Source: Hymenopus coronatus (lineage: Eukaryota > Arthropoda > Insecta > Mantodea > Hymenopodidae). Taken from it: DNA of 64,000 nucleotides. Every line of letters begins with the position of its first letter. Position 1 is the stretch's first letter. The notes under the pieces were generated by a model. The model was not told the DNA's origin. It saw only the letters and a program-made list of their open reading frames with translations, and did not search any database. The stretch is taken from positions 109,892,620-109,956,619 of the forward strand of contig CM060900.1 in the NCBI GenBank assembly GCA_030762935.1, in the 5' to 3' direction. This document shows, one piece after another, positions 31,720-43,900 of this stretch. The position numbers were made by a program, and so were the translations under genes.

Positions 31720-33290
31720 GTTATATATTGGTTAACATCAGATCAAGAAAATCTGTAAGTAAAGGAAGAAATATGACAAACTGAAATGCAAGTTTTTGCT
31801 ACAGTCATTGTGAATTTTATAGAGCTGTTGTACGGCAGTAAGGTAGGATAGCTGCAGCAAGCTACCAACTACTGAATTAATGTAAAATGGTACTGATAGT
31901 ATGGAAACAGCATGGGTGAAACTTTGTACACGTCTTCGAGTGTGAATGATGTATGTGTATTTTACCGTAAGGTAATTACTATGCCGGCATCCTTTCTTGG
32001 GTGCTAGTTTTACGAGGAAATGAGGCTTTCTGCAGTGTTGTCAACCAAAGAAAACTTCACTGTGGTGAATAGATTTTCTAATTTCCTGCAAACAAACAGA
32101 ATTATTACACGAAACACAGCAATGTGCATGTGCGTGAACTCTGGGATCTATAGATAGAATGAAACCTTAGCATTGAAGCAACCAGATATCAGGTTGTATA
32201 ACTTATTTTATGTCTCACTGTTGTTACTCTGCTTTGCTTATGATATTGCACAAAACCTACCGAATGAAGACTAAGTAGCCAAGCACCCAAGAAAACGTGT
32301 GCGCATAGTATCTCATATCAGTTGCACACTTGCAAAAGCTATAAAATATGCACAAATGAAGATGTGCTACTGCCGACTCTGTTGCAACTTTTCATTGAGT
32401 TTAGAGGAGTAGTACAGTATATTTAGACACCATAGACTTTAAATTACCACATATATGTTACTTTTCAGCTGTAATTAAAGAAAAAAGTAACCAATAAATC
32501 CACAAGGTGTCTACAGATATGTTGGTCATGAGCTCTTGTGCTGTTTATACATCTACCACTGCAATGGAGTAAGGAAAAGAACCTATTTAAAAGGCTCAGC
32601 CAGGTAGCTTGACCCAAAGGATATTCAACCACGGTAAACATGCAAGGGAGAGAAAAAAAAAAACTTAAATATTTTAGTTGTTCACAATTACATTGTCTCC
32701 AATAGTACCCAGAAAACAACAAAATTTACCACACAACTGAGCATATACATTGACGATAATGAAAAATTGACATAACCTTTAAATACTCATAACATTTTGT
32801 TGTAACAAAATTAGTGATGCATATTAAGTTTTGTTACATACTACTTTTCACAAAACTCAAAATACAGTGAAATAATTACATTTACAAATAGCCTATTTAC
32901 TAACCCAGTGCAACTTTATGTTATATACCAAAATTCTGCGTAAACATCAGATTCTGATGACTGTCATCTTTTAATTGTTGCAACGTGATAAATTCTTCTC
33001 ATGGTGCAACAATTAAAAATGACAAATCCTTAACATGGGTCTCAGATAATGAAAATGCATATTTATTGGGTCATTTTTGGGTTACATATGTGTGCGTACA
33101 TACACATGCATGCACGCACACCTACAGACAATGAACACAAAGTCTGAGAAACATTCCATTCAGCTATAATTTCCAAACAAAAGATTTAAGTACACTGAAA
33201 ATTCACAAAATGAAAGATAAACTTGCCAAATTTAGATGTCCAATGCCACTTACTATTTTCTGTTCCACTGGTGGCCATTGAAGCATCATG
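31720..33290. other. anonymous intron
   Basis: No gene or known repeat recognised. About 31830-32450 is less AT-rich, and TTTCTTGGGTGCTAG (about 31994-32008) is partly mirrored by AAGCACCCAAGAAAA (32281-32295), so a decayed inverted-repeat element is possible. A (CA)n-like patch lies at 33086-33120. Confidence 0.35.
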
Positions 33291-34180
33291 GCAGTAACTC
33301 AGAAATGCTTAACTACAACTTGGCACAGCTAACACAAAATGAGATGGCATTTTGTGTTGAATTCATGTTTATAACAGCACAGTGTACTGGTATAGGGAAT
33401 TTCAAAAGCTGGTTGTTTACAAGATGGCAAGCATTCAGGACAGCCTGGTTTGTCATCAGAGGAGAAGATTGAAGAGATTAGGAGGGCTTTTGTAAACACT
33501 TCTTTGAAGTCCACATGATGTGCAAGCCGCAGTCTCAAATTCTGCAAACAAGTGTGGAAAATCCTTAAAATATCTTTACAAGTACAGCCATACAGATTGC
33601 AGATCCTGCAAAAAATTATAGCTTCAGATAAACAACTCTGTATGACATTCTGTAATGAAATGCAAAGAATATATGGAAGATATTCAAAAACAAGAAGCCA
33701 GTTTTAGGTGACGAGGCTACTTTCAACTTTTAGGGTAAACTGCCATAACATCCATTTACGGATGTAGGTATGTAGCAGAATACCTTCTTGTGGTAGTCCA
33801 GCTGGTTTGAATCTCACAAAATGTCAACATGCCATGTCCAATAAAACACTGTATGGACCTTTTCTTCATAAAGATAACTTACTAGAATGTCCTTTTGGAT
33901 GTATTCAGTTGTAGCTTGTACCAACTTGACCCCATGTGACTTTGTTTTGTGGACTTATGTCCACAAGCCTCCAAAACCTATAATGTTGTATCACAGCTGC
34001 CATCACCACAGTAATCCCTAATATGCTGGGATGAGTATGGGATGAACTTGACTAAGATTTGATGCATACATAGTTACAAACAGAGCACAAATTGAAACTC
34101 TGCAAATTGGCGAGTCTTTCATGTGGTGAAATTACAGCACATTTGAATGATTTGTTTGGAAAATACAACTGAACAAAATG
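33290..34180 (+). pseudogene. DUF4817/DDE_3-type transposase relic, nearly full length
   Basis: Broken plus-strand frames run through the whole protein. The N-terminal DUF4817-like TQNEMAFCVEFMF comes first. Then come IEEIRRAFVNTSLKST, WCASRSLKF, QVWKILKISLQVQPYRLQ, IASDKQLCMTFCNEMQ, VLGDEATFNF (first D block) and VYGPFLHKDN-like. After these come LTPCDFVLWTYV (third catalytic block, about 33910-33960), AAITTVIPNMLGW near 33990-34030, and a decayed L-x-V-T-N-G-A-H-I-E end near 34070-34100. The order matches a widespread arthropod transposon family. Many stops and frameshifts; no terminal repeats identified. Confidence 0.7.
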
Positions 34181-34184
34181 TTTC

Positions 34185-36785
34185 ATGAACATTGTATATA
34201 TTCTGTATTTGAACTACCATGATGAAAACTACACAAATTCCCAGCATATGACAGAAAATGTCGATGTCAAATAATCCAGGTACTTTTCACAACTTCATGC
34301 ACATACCCTGTGTAAACTAATTTTATTCTCAAAATTTGCAAATATGCATAGAAGCTTGTGACAGTGATGTGATTAAATAAAAAGTAAAAGAAATTGAGTC
34401 AGTTTTTCTAACACAAACATCACTTATTTTTACTTATGGGACCGGTTTCGTGAACACTTGTTCCCATTTTCAACCCTTAATTCCGACTCAATAATTTTAT
34501 TCTGATGTTTATGACAAATGTAAAGTTTTTCCTCCACACCAAGAATAAAAATTGTCCTGATTCCCATCTTGATAATTTTGAAAATATGTATAGTAGAAAA
34601 TATTTAACTTGGAGCATGATAGACATAAAGGTTATAGATGGAAATACTATGATAATATGCTCCATTTGCACGGAAAAGAAATTTGGCACGCTAGAAATTA
34701 TTGAGAGGCAGTGTTATCAATGAGTGACGAGCAATTGTTGCTCTCGATGCTAGTCACCATAAAGTCACTAAAGAATATTAAAAATAGCCAAATAGATGTA
34801 TGGGTCTTATGAGCGGGAGAGGCTTAAGAACATTCGATTTATAATATTTCTTCTGTGTATATATTGCTGTCAGAGATAACTATATTATCATAATCAATAC
34901 ATGTTCTGTTGTTGCTGCTGTTTCATTCCCTAGCTTTCTTTCTTCTTTCCTTCCTCTTATTTTATGATGCTTTTGGATTTCAAGATCATTGTAGCATCCT
35001 TTTGTTTATTAACAATAATATTTTATGATTCAACATACTATGTTCTTCTCCTATTTAATTATTCTATATTATTAATTTTCTTCAACCCTTATCTCTTTTT
35101 TTATGTTTACTGCTGCAACCGCCACTGCCACCACTGCTGCCGCCACCACCACCATTTTGTTTATTTTTCCACTTCAACTGCATATATATATATCTGGAAT
35201 TTATTCTTCTTATTAATGCATGCTATATTTCCTTTGTTAGAGCTAAGTATTGTTTCCAATGATTAATATTAATTTATTAAGGCTGATTTATACAATGACT
35301 TGAGAATGTAACCAAAATGAAAACGAGAACAGGAAGACATAGGTTACAAGATTTTGGTTCACAATAGCCTAGTGCAAACTGAATGCATATTGATAAACAT
35401 AACAATCTCAAGGAGGAGAGTTGATTTTGGGATATGGATTAATTTGTTTTTAACTGATTAATGATATTTTTCACCTGTCTACAATTTAGCGAATATTAAA
35501 ACTTTACTTTTGTTGTCATAATTTTAATTTTACCCTTTAGTTTTATTATGATTTCTTTCCAATAGTAAACTGATGTGAAGTCTTGATACAAAAATCTTAA
35601 CTGTATGAAACACATTTTCTTTTTATAAGCTTTCCATGCCATCCCTAATATTTTGTGTCCAAATTTGAAATGTCTTTTTACCTATATTATTTCCATTTAG
35701 CCCATTTTATAACCAAATCTATTTGAAATTTTTTAACTTCCAAAATTTTAAAACAAATCCATTTACACCATTTTGTTCTCCAAAAGAAACTCTGTTGCCT
35801 TCTTTTCACTTTCAATCCTAAAGTTTAAGATGTCACAGTGCAGGGCCCATATGTCAATTTAAAGCAGTAAGCTTCTGAGATTCCTATTTTCTTTATGGTG
35901 CAAGTGCTATGTCCCTAGTTGAGACTGATTTGATTTGTATCAGACCTAGATAAATAGACACTGCCTTGTTCTGCCTTGGGCGGAAATAGAAATCTTAAAA
36001 CAATTCCCAAAAGTATGGTGATGCTTATATCAGTGGACTTTTCAAATATAAGATTTGTATTCAAACATTGTTGTCACTGACAAATTTTATCTGAAATATG
36101 GATTGTGCTTCAATTTATTCTTTTTATTACTTAATTTCACATGTATTACAATTTGATAGTAGCTTCTGTAGGCTTTATGTGCTGTGGGTACTTCAAATAA
36201 TAAGTTGTAACCCAATCATTTCTGTAGGACTGTCTATAATTTTATTACTTCTGTCATTTATAAATTAGAAGTTTTAGCAACAACAATGTTATACTGCACT
36301 GCACCAGTATTGATAAATTTTCACTTACAGCACTGAATGAGATTTGAATGCTTTAACATATGAACATACAAACAACAGTATATATTGTACTATTTAACCA
36401 ATGTAAAGCTTAACCTTTAGTGTAACTCAAGTGGCAAAACCACCATTCTTGCATTAACCCACAACAGAAGCAGGAATATCCTCATGGTGGAAAAAATGTC
36501 TTAATAAATCATAAATGAAGTCAATTGAGTGCAACTTACATGGTATGTGCTAGATAAAAGCAATACAATTATAACAAACATGTAGAAAATAAATCTATAG
36601 ATGATCACAAATACATTAGAGAATTTAGCAATAAAGAATTTGCAATTTTGTTGCATTATATGCAAAAAGTCATATCTGTTATCACAAGATATGTATATGA
36701 ATTAATTTATACAGTGAAACTTTTAAAATATGTAAGAATTTAGTCAATTATGGACAGTACAGTTTCATTTAATTTTTTTCAGGAA
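34185..36785. other. anonymous AT-rich intron
   Basis: No coding block recognised. The motif ACCGGTTTCG (34441-34450) followed by ACTTGTTCCCATTTTCAACC resembles the GTTTCG tail segments of Penelope elements, but nothing else supports one. A (CCACCGCTG)-like triplet patch at 35115-35155 explains a histidine/cysteine-rich shadow frame. Confidence 0.4.
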
Positions 36786-36789
36786 ACTA

Positions 36790-38444
36790 CAGTACCTGGC
36801 CATATTATTAGAACACTCTTTGATTTTTCATTATAGTACAAGATTAGTAGGCAAAAACACAACCAAATTGTTTATTTTTATTAGCCTAAAGTTTGCCTTT
36901 TCTTAAACATTGATGAATTAGAAATATAATATGCATGCTTATGGTGATAATTGGATATATTTCTGAATTGTTATCAGATGCTTACAATTTTATGAAACTT
37001 ATGTACTTAGTTTAGCCAACTTTGGCAGCTATCAATTCTTTTTATACATGCCTGGACTATCTCTTGTATATGTGGATGATGATTCCAGACCTCTTATGAT
37101 CTTTTCAATTAAGCCTAGTTTTCGCAGTGATCACTTCTTTTGCCATTTCTTTCTTCACTAGCTTCCTGACTTTTTCAATCGGCTTCATATCTGGTGAATT
37201 CCACGACCATGGCAACAAAGGTATATTTTGTTCTCTCAGAAAAGCTATCGCTGATTTTGCAGTGTGACATTGTGCCCCATTATGTATAAACATGAATGAT
37301 TTTCCATTTGGGAACCAGTCTCTTATTTTGAGGGAGCAGCCTACTCCTCAACACTTCTTTGTACTGATCCTGCTGCACTGTCCTTGAACAACATAGACAT
37401 ACGGTGCCTTTACTACTGAAGTGACCACTTTGGTGGGATGTTTTATAGTCTGCACAACACAATCTGGATGATACATTTCACCAGGATGCCTTCACACAAA
37501 CTGAGCTTTGTTTGCAAGAATTTCAAAAGTCCTTTCATCACTAAAGTAAACCTGAAACAAAAGAAGCCAACATGAATTGTTTCAAATGTGACCTTTAGTT
37601 CCCGATAATACATTTCAAATATAAAGTTTAACTCATTAAGAATTTTCACAATAAAGATTTTCATATTTACCAATTTCAAGAAGTTTAGGTCTTTATTCTG
37701 GAGCTCCTTTGCCCAGCTGAGTTGTTTAGCAACTATACCAGGAGTTAATTTTGGTTTCTTGGCAGGTCTCGGCCTTTTAATTTCATTTCTGAAATTTTAC
37801 GCCTAATAGTTCTTTCAGATGAAACAATTCCTCTCTCTTTAAGCCTGAATTTAATTTCTTTTGCACTAGCAAACCTGTTTCTTTCACAGATGTTTTTCAA
37901 GCAACGCACGCCTCCTGATGTGAGCATCTGTTTTCGCCCACATTTATTCTTCTGTTGTGGGGCAAGGTCCATACCAAATTCAATTTTCTTTTTAATTCAC
38001 CTCACAGATGACTCAAATACCCCCAATCTTCAAGAAATCTCTCAATTTGAAAACAAATCAGTTTTAATCAAGGTATTTTACCTCTGAAACTCTTTGGAGT
38101 GTCATATCACATGATTTACCCATTATGTCATGAATAGAAAACACAAAATCATAAAGTTCACCTTTCAAACCACAAATAGACTGGCAAATTTAAGTATTAA
38201 TAGCATAATCTTATAATGTTCCTTCTCCTTTTGTTAGCACTACTGCAACTAATGCTTGTGAAGCAATAATTTTGACTTTTACAACACAGAAACAGCATAA
38301 CACATTCATTGTAGACTGCAATAGTCCCCTAACATTGCCCAATGAGGCTCACAGTGATAGATGAACATTGTTCTTATACTAGTCCTCAGAATTCAGTGAA
38401 CAGTGAAATGGCCTAGGTGTGTCTAATAATATGGCCAGGTATTG
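36790..38444 (-). mobile_element. Tc1-type DNA transposon with both terminal repeats
   Basis: The left end CAGTACCTGGCCATATTATT (36790-) and the right end, whose reverse strand is CAATACCTGGCCATATTATT, form terminal inverted repeats. Both are flanked by TA (36788-36789 and 38445-38446), the expected target duplication. The 1,655-bp element encodes a broken Tc1-like transposase on the minus strand. It inserted in the 10-kb TAK1 intron. Confidence 0.9.
37105..37972 (-). pseudogene. Tc1-like transposase pseudogene
   Basis: The DNA-binding part, 37972-37745, reads NKCGRKQMLTSGGVRCLKNI, then FRLKERGIVSSERTIRRKI (paired HTH). The catalytic part follows in other frames: VYFSDERTFEIL (first D, about 37555-37520), HPGEMYHPDCVVQTIKHP (37495-37440), then FIHNGAQCHTAKSAIAFLRE (37293-37225) and SPDMKPIEKVRKLVKKEM (37195-37140). 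The second catalytic aspartate of the usual D-G-A-x-C-H-T block is asparagine here (HNGA), while the final Glu (PIEKV) is kept. Several frameshifts are present, so the element is dead. Confidence 0.8.
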
Positions 38445-38908
38445 TATACTGTCCACAATTGACTCAAATTACTTATGTAATAAGTCATATTTGTATTTAG
38501 GTCTTAAAAGAGTAAACATGTCACTTACACAGAATTGAAGGCTTTTAGAAATAGCAATAGTCATCAAGTTGGCAATACTGCTGGCAGGGAAAATGAAAAA
38601 AGGGATATGCAAATTTCTGCTCAAGGCAAATATGCTAAGGTCTGGAAATATAATATTAGGGGAGGGATTTGTAAACAGAACTAAATACATTCTACTTGGT
38701 GTTGGTGTGTTCTTCTTCTTCTTCTGCACAAAGATTAGGCATTTTGCTTGTTCAGTCCTTCCATTCTTCACTTTACTCCCATCTTTTTCTGGGACATTTG
38801 ATGTCCTTCCTAAAGGTAATTGATAATATAGAGGGGCAACCTTTCTTCAATTATGTGGTTCATATGCTTTATTTTTATTAGGTATTGTTACTGTGCTGTA
38901 TTTACTTA

Positions 38909-39154
38909 TCTTTTTCTTTTTGGTAGTGTTTAATGTCCGCTTTAACTAATTATGGCACCGCAAGCGGTGACACTGATGATACATGAAGATGGAGCACCGG
39001 TGGAATGGAATGGCGGGCGAAACCGGAGAACCCAGAGAAAACCTGCCCCAGCGCAGCTTTGTCCACCACAAATCTCACATGTGGTCGCTTGGGATCGAAC
39101 CTGGGCCATCTAGGTGAGAGGCGAGTGGTCTAATCACTCAGCCATAGTGCGGCC
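38909..39154 (-). mobile_element. tRNA-derived SINE (family A), full length
   Basis: The reverse strand begins GGCCGCACTATGGCTGAGTG (box A), has CCAGGTTCGATCCC (good box B), then CCACATGTGAGATTTGTGG. The body contains CACCGGTGCTCCATCTTC and CCGCTTGCGGTGCCATAA, and it ends GACATTAAACACTACC plus a short A-rich tail. It keeps the best internal RNA polymerase III promoter of the four family A copies. Confidence 0.8.
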
Positions 39155-39159
39155 TTTAT

Positions 39160-40390
39160 CTTTCTTGAACATTCTTTAATATAACAGGTCACAAAAAACA
39201 CGTGATAAGGTTCACCATTGCTTAGTGTTTTAGTATTGTTATTTAAGTTGCTAAACTTGACTATGCAATTGTGTCTCATTGTAGTGAGTTATTTCTTAAT
39301 TTTCGTTATATAAAAGTACATCTTGTCTGTTGGACAAATCAAATGTTTAGGGATCAATGCCTTTATACTTAAATACAAATAAATACATTCATCCATTAAT
39401 TATTCCTGTAGATATAATGCAAAGTGATACATTTTTGCTACACCACCATGTACAAGGGTAATGATTGCAACACCTTAGTTTGAAGTGCATTTATGCTTTA
39501 GTTATGTGTTCTTAAGTTACAAAAGGGATGTGCTGTTAGGTTCCCCCCCCCCTGCTTATTGCTTTATTTATTTTTTCCTTTTATTTGCATAATAGAGGAC
39601 ACTTATGTTTATAAGTATTCCTTTGTATTTATGGTAGTGAAGACCTGGGCTTCAATTCTGTTAGATATACTTATCTGGATAATTTTTATCCAAATGTTCT
39701 CCAACTCTGAGAAGGTGAATATTGGGCGAGTTAATGATCTGAAGGAATGTTTAAATATATTCACAATTTGTGACAGATGATTCTATTTGTTTTATCTTGG
39801 TATTACAACAAGTATATTTAAATGAAGAGGACCTTAACTGCACATATGATGTGCACAAGGCCATTTCCATCATAAATTCCATTCATTCATAGTTTAAGTT
39901 TCCACCAGGAGGTTAAAACACAAAATACATACAAATAGAAAGACAGAGGAAAGAAATGAAACAACAGTCACAGGGGACAAATAGCAGCCCTGAGAGCCAT
40001 CACATCAATGGTGTCACCCAATCACATTCAGCTCTCAAGAGGCACTGCTACAACCATAGAAGTAACTCGTATTCAGACTACCAAAGGTACTGTGTGCCTC
40101 TCCTTCGCTTCACGAACGCTTAGTGCACTCTTCAGCAGGTCCTCAGAACTATTCAGCTACAATAGAGATCGCTCTATATCAGTGACATCAATTCAAATCC
40201 AATGCAGTAAATTCTGAACAAATTTGATCTCACTGTATTTACAGCCAAGGATATTGACTCAGCTGTAACTTGTTTAGTAATCACACAACTGCCTCATGCT
40301 GCATTTTCCAAATTTGTAAGAAACAAACAGAAATAAGCACTTATCACTTTAACCTATAAATTATTTCCTATTAGAACCGGAAAATGTATT
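39160..40390. other. anonymous TAK1 intron
   Basis: Nothing recognised beyond a C run at 39543-39552 and ordinary AT-rich DNA. Confidence 0.4.
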
Positions 40391-40392
40391 AC

Positions 40393-40510
40393 CTGTGTAT
40401 TAAAGCTTTGGGTTTCATATTATGTAGATATGCAACACCCTTGGCACACTGCAGGGCCCAACTCATTGCATGTCCAGCAGTATATTTTGGCAGAGGACGA
40501 CAGTGTAGAA
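40393..40510 (-). CDS. Tak1: TAK1 kinase exon (catalytic loop start)
   Basis: This is a 118-bp exon on the minus strand. The reading frame gives [17 protein letters not shown], then [20 protein letters not shown], and ends in HR. It matches the TAK1 segment running from subdomain V through helix E to the H-R of the catalytic HRD loop. The acceptor is ATCCATTAG just above 40510. The donor is ACACAG|GTAATA at 40393/40392. The exon enters after one base of a codon (probably valine) and leaves after two bases of the arginine codon, which is completed by the first G of the next exon at 30424. There are no stops or frameshifts. A paralogous MLK or other MAP3K is unlikely, because the PKALIHR stretch is diagnostic of TAK1. 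Confidence 0.9.
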
Positions 40511-40799
40511 CTAATGGATACAAACAAAACATATGTAAAGGTTAAAGAAACATTAATTTAAATCAATTACACATATTTGGAAAAATATATAAAAGTTAAA
40601 CTACATTGAATAATCTCAACTCTACATTCACAGCTAACAGTATCAGCCTTTGATTGGATCATAATATCTATTTTTTATTCTTACAAATCTAATGCAAAAA
40701 TAGCTTTTTCTAAAGTTTAGACAGTGCATAAAGGCAAAGTGCCTTTTTATCATCACTGTACATTATTACTTTTTTGGTTTTTATTCCTTAAATATTTTT

Positions 40800-40990
40800 G
40801 AGGCAGCAATGTGGCAGAGTGGTTAAACCAATTGCCTCCCACCTAGGCTTCAATCTCAGATGACTGCATGTGGGATTTGTGATGGACAAAAAGGTGTCTG
40901 GAGTAGTTTTCTTCTGATCCCCTGATTTCCCTCAAAATTCATTCCAGCAAATTGCTCCATCATCACCTTTCCTATCATTCATTCTGCCTA
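40800..40990 (+). mobile_element. SINE family A, decayed copy
   Basis: GGCAGCAATGTGGCAGAGTG (box A region), ACCAATTGCCTCCCACCTAG, then TGCATGTGGGATTTGTGATG matches the head and body of the SINEs at 31467 and 38909. Box B is destroyed and the 3' half is not recognisable. Confidence 0.6.
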
Positions 40991-40999
40991 AATTTAATA

Positions 41000-41835
41000 T
41001 CATCTACTTTATGTTCATAACAAGAATTGGGCTGATTCTGCATCCCTGGATATTCTTTTTGATCCATAGTCCGTCTGGTCTCAGCAGAAATCTAACATCA
41101 ATGGCTTTTAAGTTCGGGGAGGTGAAAATGCTCCATATGAGGAGGACAAGCAGGTGGAGAAAAAGACAAATATTTTTGAGGGTATAAGATTTTAATTTTT
41201 TGTTTAGAAGCTGAAGGACTATCCACGTATTTCAGTTTCCTCAAATAAAATACATTAAATTAGTAGAATCAGCGAAAAAAAGTCAAAATAGTGCCTAATC
41301 AATTTGTGCAATGTGTTAATACAGTCCATTTACATCTTAAAATTACTTCGAAAAATTGGATTTGGTTCTATATATGTGCATTACATATCTATGCATTGCA
41401 TATCTATGTAAATATTTATTTTAATTAGCTAAACTTTACCTTCTGCAATTTCCACCACAGAAAAACAAAATCTTGCATGTTACATTCACATTACTTTCTC
41501 TATCTCCTATCACTTAGATATTAGTGGGTATACACATATTCTTACAAAATTCTATTTTCCTATCTACTTCATTTTAATAGAAATAGACCTTAATAGCTGG
41601 ATTACACATTTTGTTACAGATACAAAGGGAATAGCGACAGTCAAATTTAATGGAGGTCTTGAAGTTACATTGTCTTTCCATGATTTTGCAAGAAACAACT
41701 GAAAATTGACAGGAATTTAAAGGAATGTATATTGAACATTTTGAAGCATTAATAAGTTGTCTCAAAATTGGCTCATGCAAAAAAAAAAAAGCTATGAAAT
41801 TGTGTATTTTGAAGAGCTCTATTGTTTAAAAGAAG
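41000..41835. other. AT-rich DNA, partly similar to 48.9-49.1 kb
   Basis: A short segment near 41475-41515 (ACATTCACATTACTTTCTCT) resembles 48988-49012, hinting that the unclassified repeat extends further upstream than annotated. Otherwise nothing was recognised. Confidence 0.3.
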
Positions 41836-41839
41836 AAAG

Positions 41840-42240
41840 AAGGGGACTTCATACATTCATAAGTTTTTGCTAGGTATTCAACATATGTCTTTTATTTTTC
41901 ATACAGATACTCAAAACATTGGTATTTTGTCAATTCAGATATATTTTTAGAGAAAAAAAAAATCCATGTAAAGGATGATTGGGGATGGCAGGTTAATCTT
42001 GAAGATCTTTGTATTGCATATTTGGAAGACATTGAATTTAATATAAAGTTTGATATTCAGAATTTCATTTTTGATTTGTGCTGTTCACAAGAAACACAAA
42101 AATACCCATGGACCTTTTTCTAGAAATGCTTTTTTGAGGAGGACCTAAAAAGATATATTTCCAATGAAATCTCGGCATCAAATCTTTGGGAGGAATGCAA
42201 TACTTTCTCTGTAGGGAAAGTAAAAAGAGAGAAAGAAAAC
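41840..42240 (+). repeat. unclassified interspersed repeat, copy 2
   Basis: Aligns with 49400-49840: ATCCATGTAAAGG, the GAAGATCTTTGTATTGCATA segment, GGAAGACATTGAATTTAA, ACCTTTTTCTAGAAATGCTT, CCAATGAAATCTCGGCATC and GAATGCAATACTTTCTC. No ORF or terminal repeat is visible. Confidence 0.7.
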
Positions 42241-42244
42241 TAAA

Positions 42245-43895
42245 TTAGCAACTGCATTTTTCTTATTGAGTAACAGCTTCTGTACATAGTGTAACATATA
42301 ACTGAAGTGCAATCATCTGTACATCTGGAATAATTTCTATCAAAATGATTTATTCAAGTGGCACAAGTATATTGTCAAAATTTTCAACAGTAGCGTCCGT
42401 AACTGTCACTGAAAAATGCCTCACAGTTAGTTCACTATTCATTGCTATTATTTCCAATAGAAATTGTCAATCTCCCAACTGCTTGTTCCAACAATCCATC
42501 ATACCTCATCTTCTGACCTTCATTGTGACATGATTGCTACCATTACATCTGCAGTGAGTGTACTGCAACTGACATGCTCTCCTTCAATGTGTGAATACTG
42601 CAAACAATGTGGTCATTTCACATTTTCCAATACACTCAGTTACTTTGTTGACTAATAATTCATGCTAATTGGTTCTAATCATCATGACAAACTTAATAGG
42701 AAGAAAAAGACTGCAACACTTAAGTTATGTCTGGTTAAATCTTGTTAAGTCAATCCTAAATAGGTCCATTTAATAAAATAAGCTAGACTTTCATGTTATG
42801 AATTAATCCTGGCTTAAAACCAGCATTACCATACACATTAATCCTGGCTAAACTCAGAAGAATTTAAGAGTATTTTCTAACTGCAATAAAATCCATCCAA
42901 TCTTAGGCTACCTGTGACCAGCATGAAAGAACAATAATAAGCTCTGTATTAAACCTATCAGCAAGACTAATTAGTTGCCTGAAAATTGAGAGTACTTTCA
43001 GCATCATAAGTTACCCAAGATATATATCTTGGAATAATTGAGACTGCATTGGCTGTTCACTGGTATGTTGTCTCAAGGAGCATCGGTATGGAAAGCCAAA
43101 TTATCAATTTTATTGGGTACTGGACAAGGCAGTAGATTTTTCAAAACTGATTCAATTTCCAATCCTGGACTGCTTATGATCAATATGAAAGGAATATCTG
43201 AAACAAATATTTTGCTCCATAGATCATTTATTTCAGATACTACAAAAAAAAATCTGCACAATATGTGAGTATTTTTACCAATGTATGAGCTCCATTTGCA
43301 GTCTAACAAATCTCAACATAAATGCACAGTGAATGAAGTATAATGTGCCAAATGAATCATTATCAGTACAAACACTTAAAATCCTAGCATATGAAGTCAC
43401 TAATTTGATAGCTGTTCTGATACAAATAAGCTTTGACTTTGGAAGCTAAAAACTTCCATTCTGCAAAATTACACTGTTATGCAATGAAATTATTGTCACC
43501 AAAGTTGGAATGATCTAAGAGTACTTTTAGCAAGCTAAAATAAAGCCAGAATGTTCCTTTCAGGTATCTGTTTTTTTTTATAGTAATTTTACTTTTCTTA
43601 CCTACATAATATTTTAATAATTATAGAGTAATTATTTAAACTAATACTAAACACATGTAGTTGTATGTCAGGATGTGTAAACCAAACTTATTATCACAGT
43701 ATTATAACCTATAACCTTTCCCCTGAGACAACTCAACGACAGTCATGTCACTGCAGATATGTGTGTGATAGCCAATTCCCATCAATACCTCTCTTTGACT
43801 CCTCCACCCACAACCTCCACCATAACACAGCATTTCCATGTTTACAAATTTATTTATATAGTTGCCACATGGTGTCAGAGCTGTCTCAAGGGACA
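42245..43895. other. anonymous AT-rich DNA
   Basis: No coding block or repeat family recognised. The open frames here (for example 43665-43937) have no family resemblance. Confidence 0.4.
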
Positions 43896-43900
43896 AGTTA

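Larger units (their letters stand above)
2981..40510 (-). other. Tak1: TAK1/MAP3K7 gene body (partial, three exons seen)
   Basis: This is the span of a minus-strand gene for TAK1, a cytoplasmic Ser/Thr MAP3K that works with TAB adaptors upstream of JNK/p38 and NF-kB (IMD signalling in insects). Three exons were found, in the order 40510-40393, 30424-30282 and 3167-2981. Joined by phase, they give one uninterrupted stretch of about 148 residues that aligns closely to the middle and C-lobe of the TAK1 kinase domain. The introns are 30425-40392 (9,968 bp) and 3168-30281 (27,114 bp). Both are almost entirely transposons and anonymous AT-rich DNA. The N-lobe exons (glycine loop, catalytic lysine) and the exons after subdomain XI were not found in the window. 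Much of the DNA above 40.5 kb may therefore also be intron, which is inference. All three exons keep their reading frames, so the gene looks functional. Confidence 0.9.

Noticed and set aside
34964..35266. 100-codon frame with a His/Cys-rich centre
   Set aside because: It comes from a (CCACCG)-like triplet patch in AT-rich DNA. No family resemblance and no flanking splice sites.
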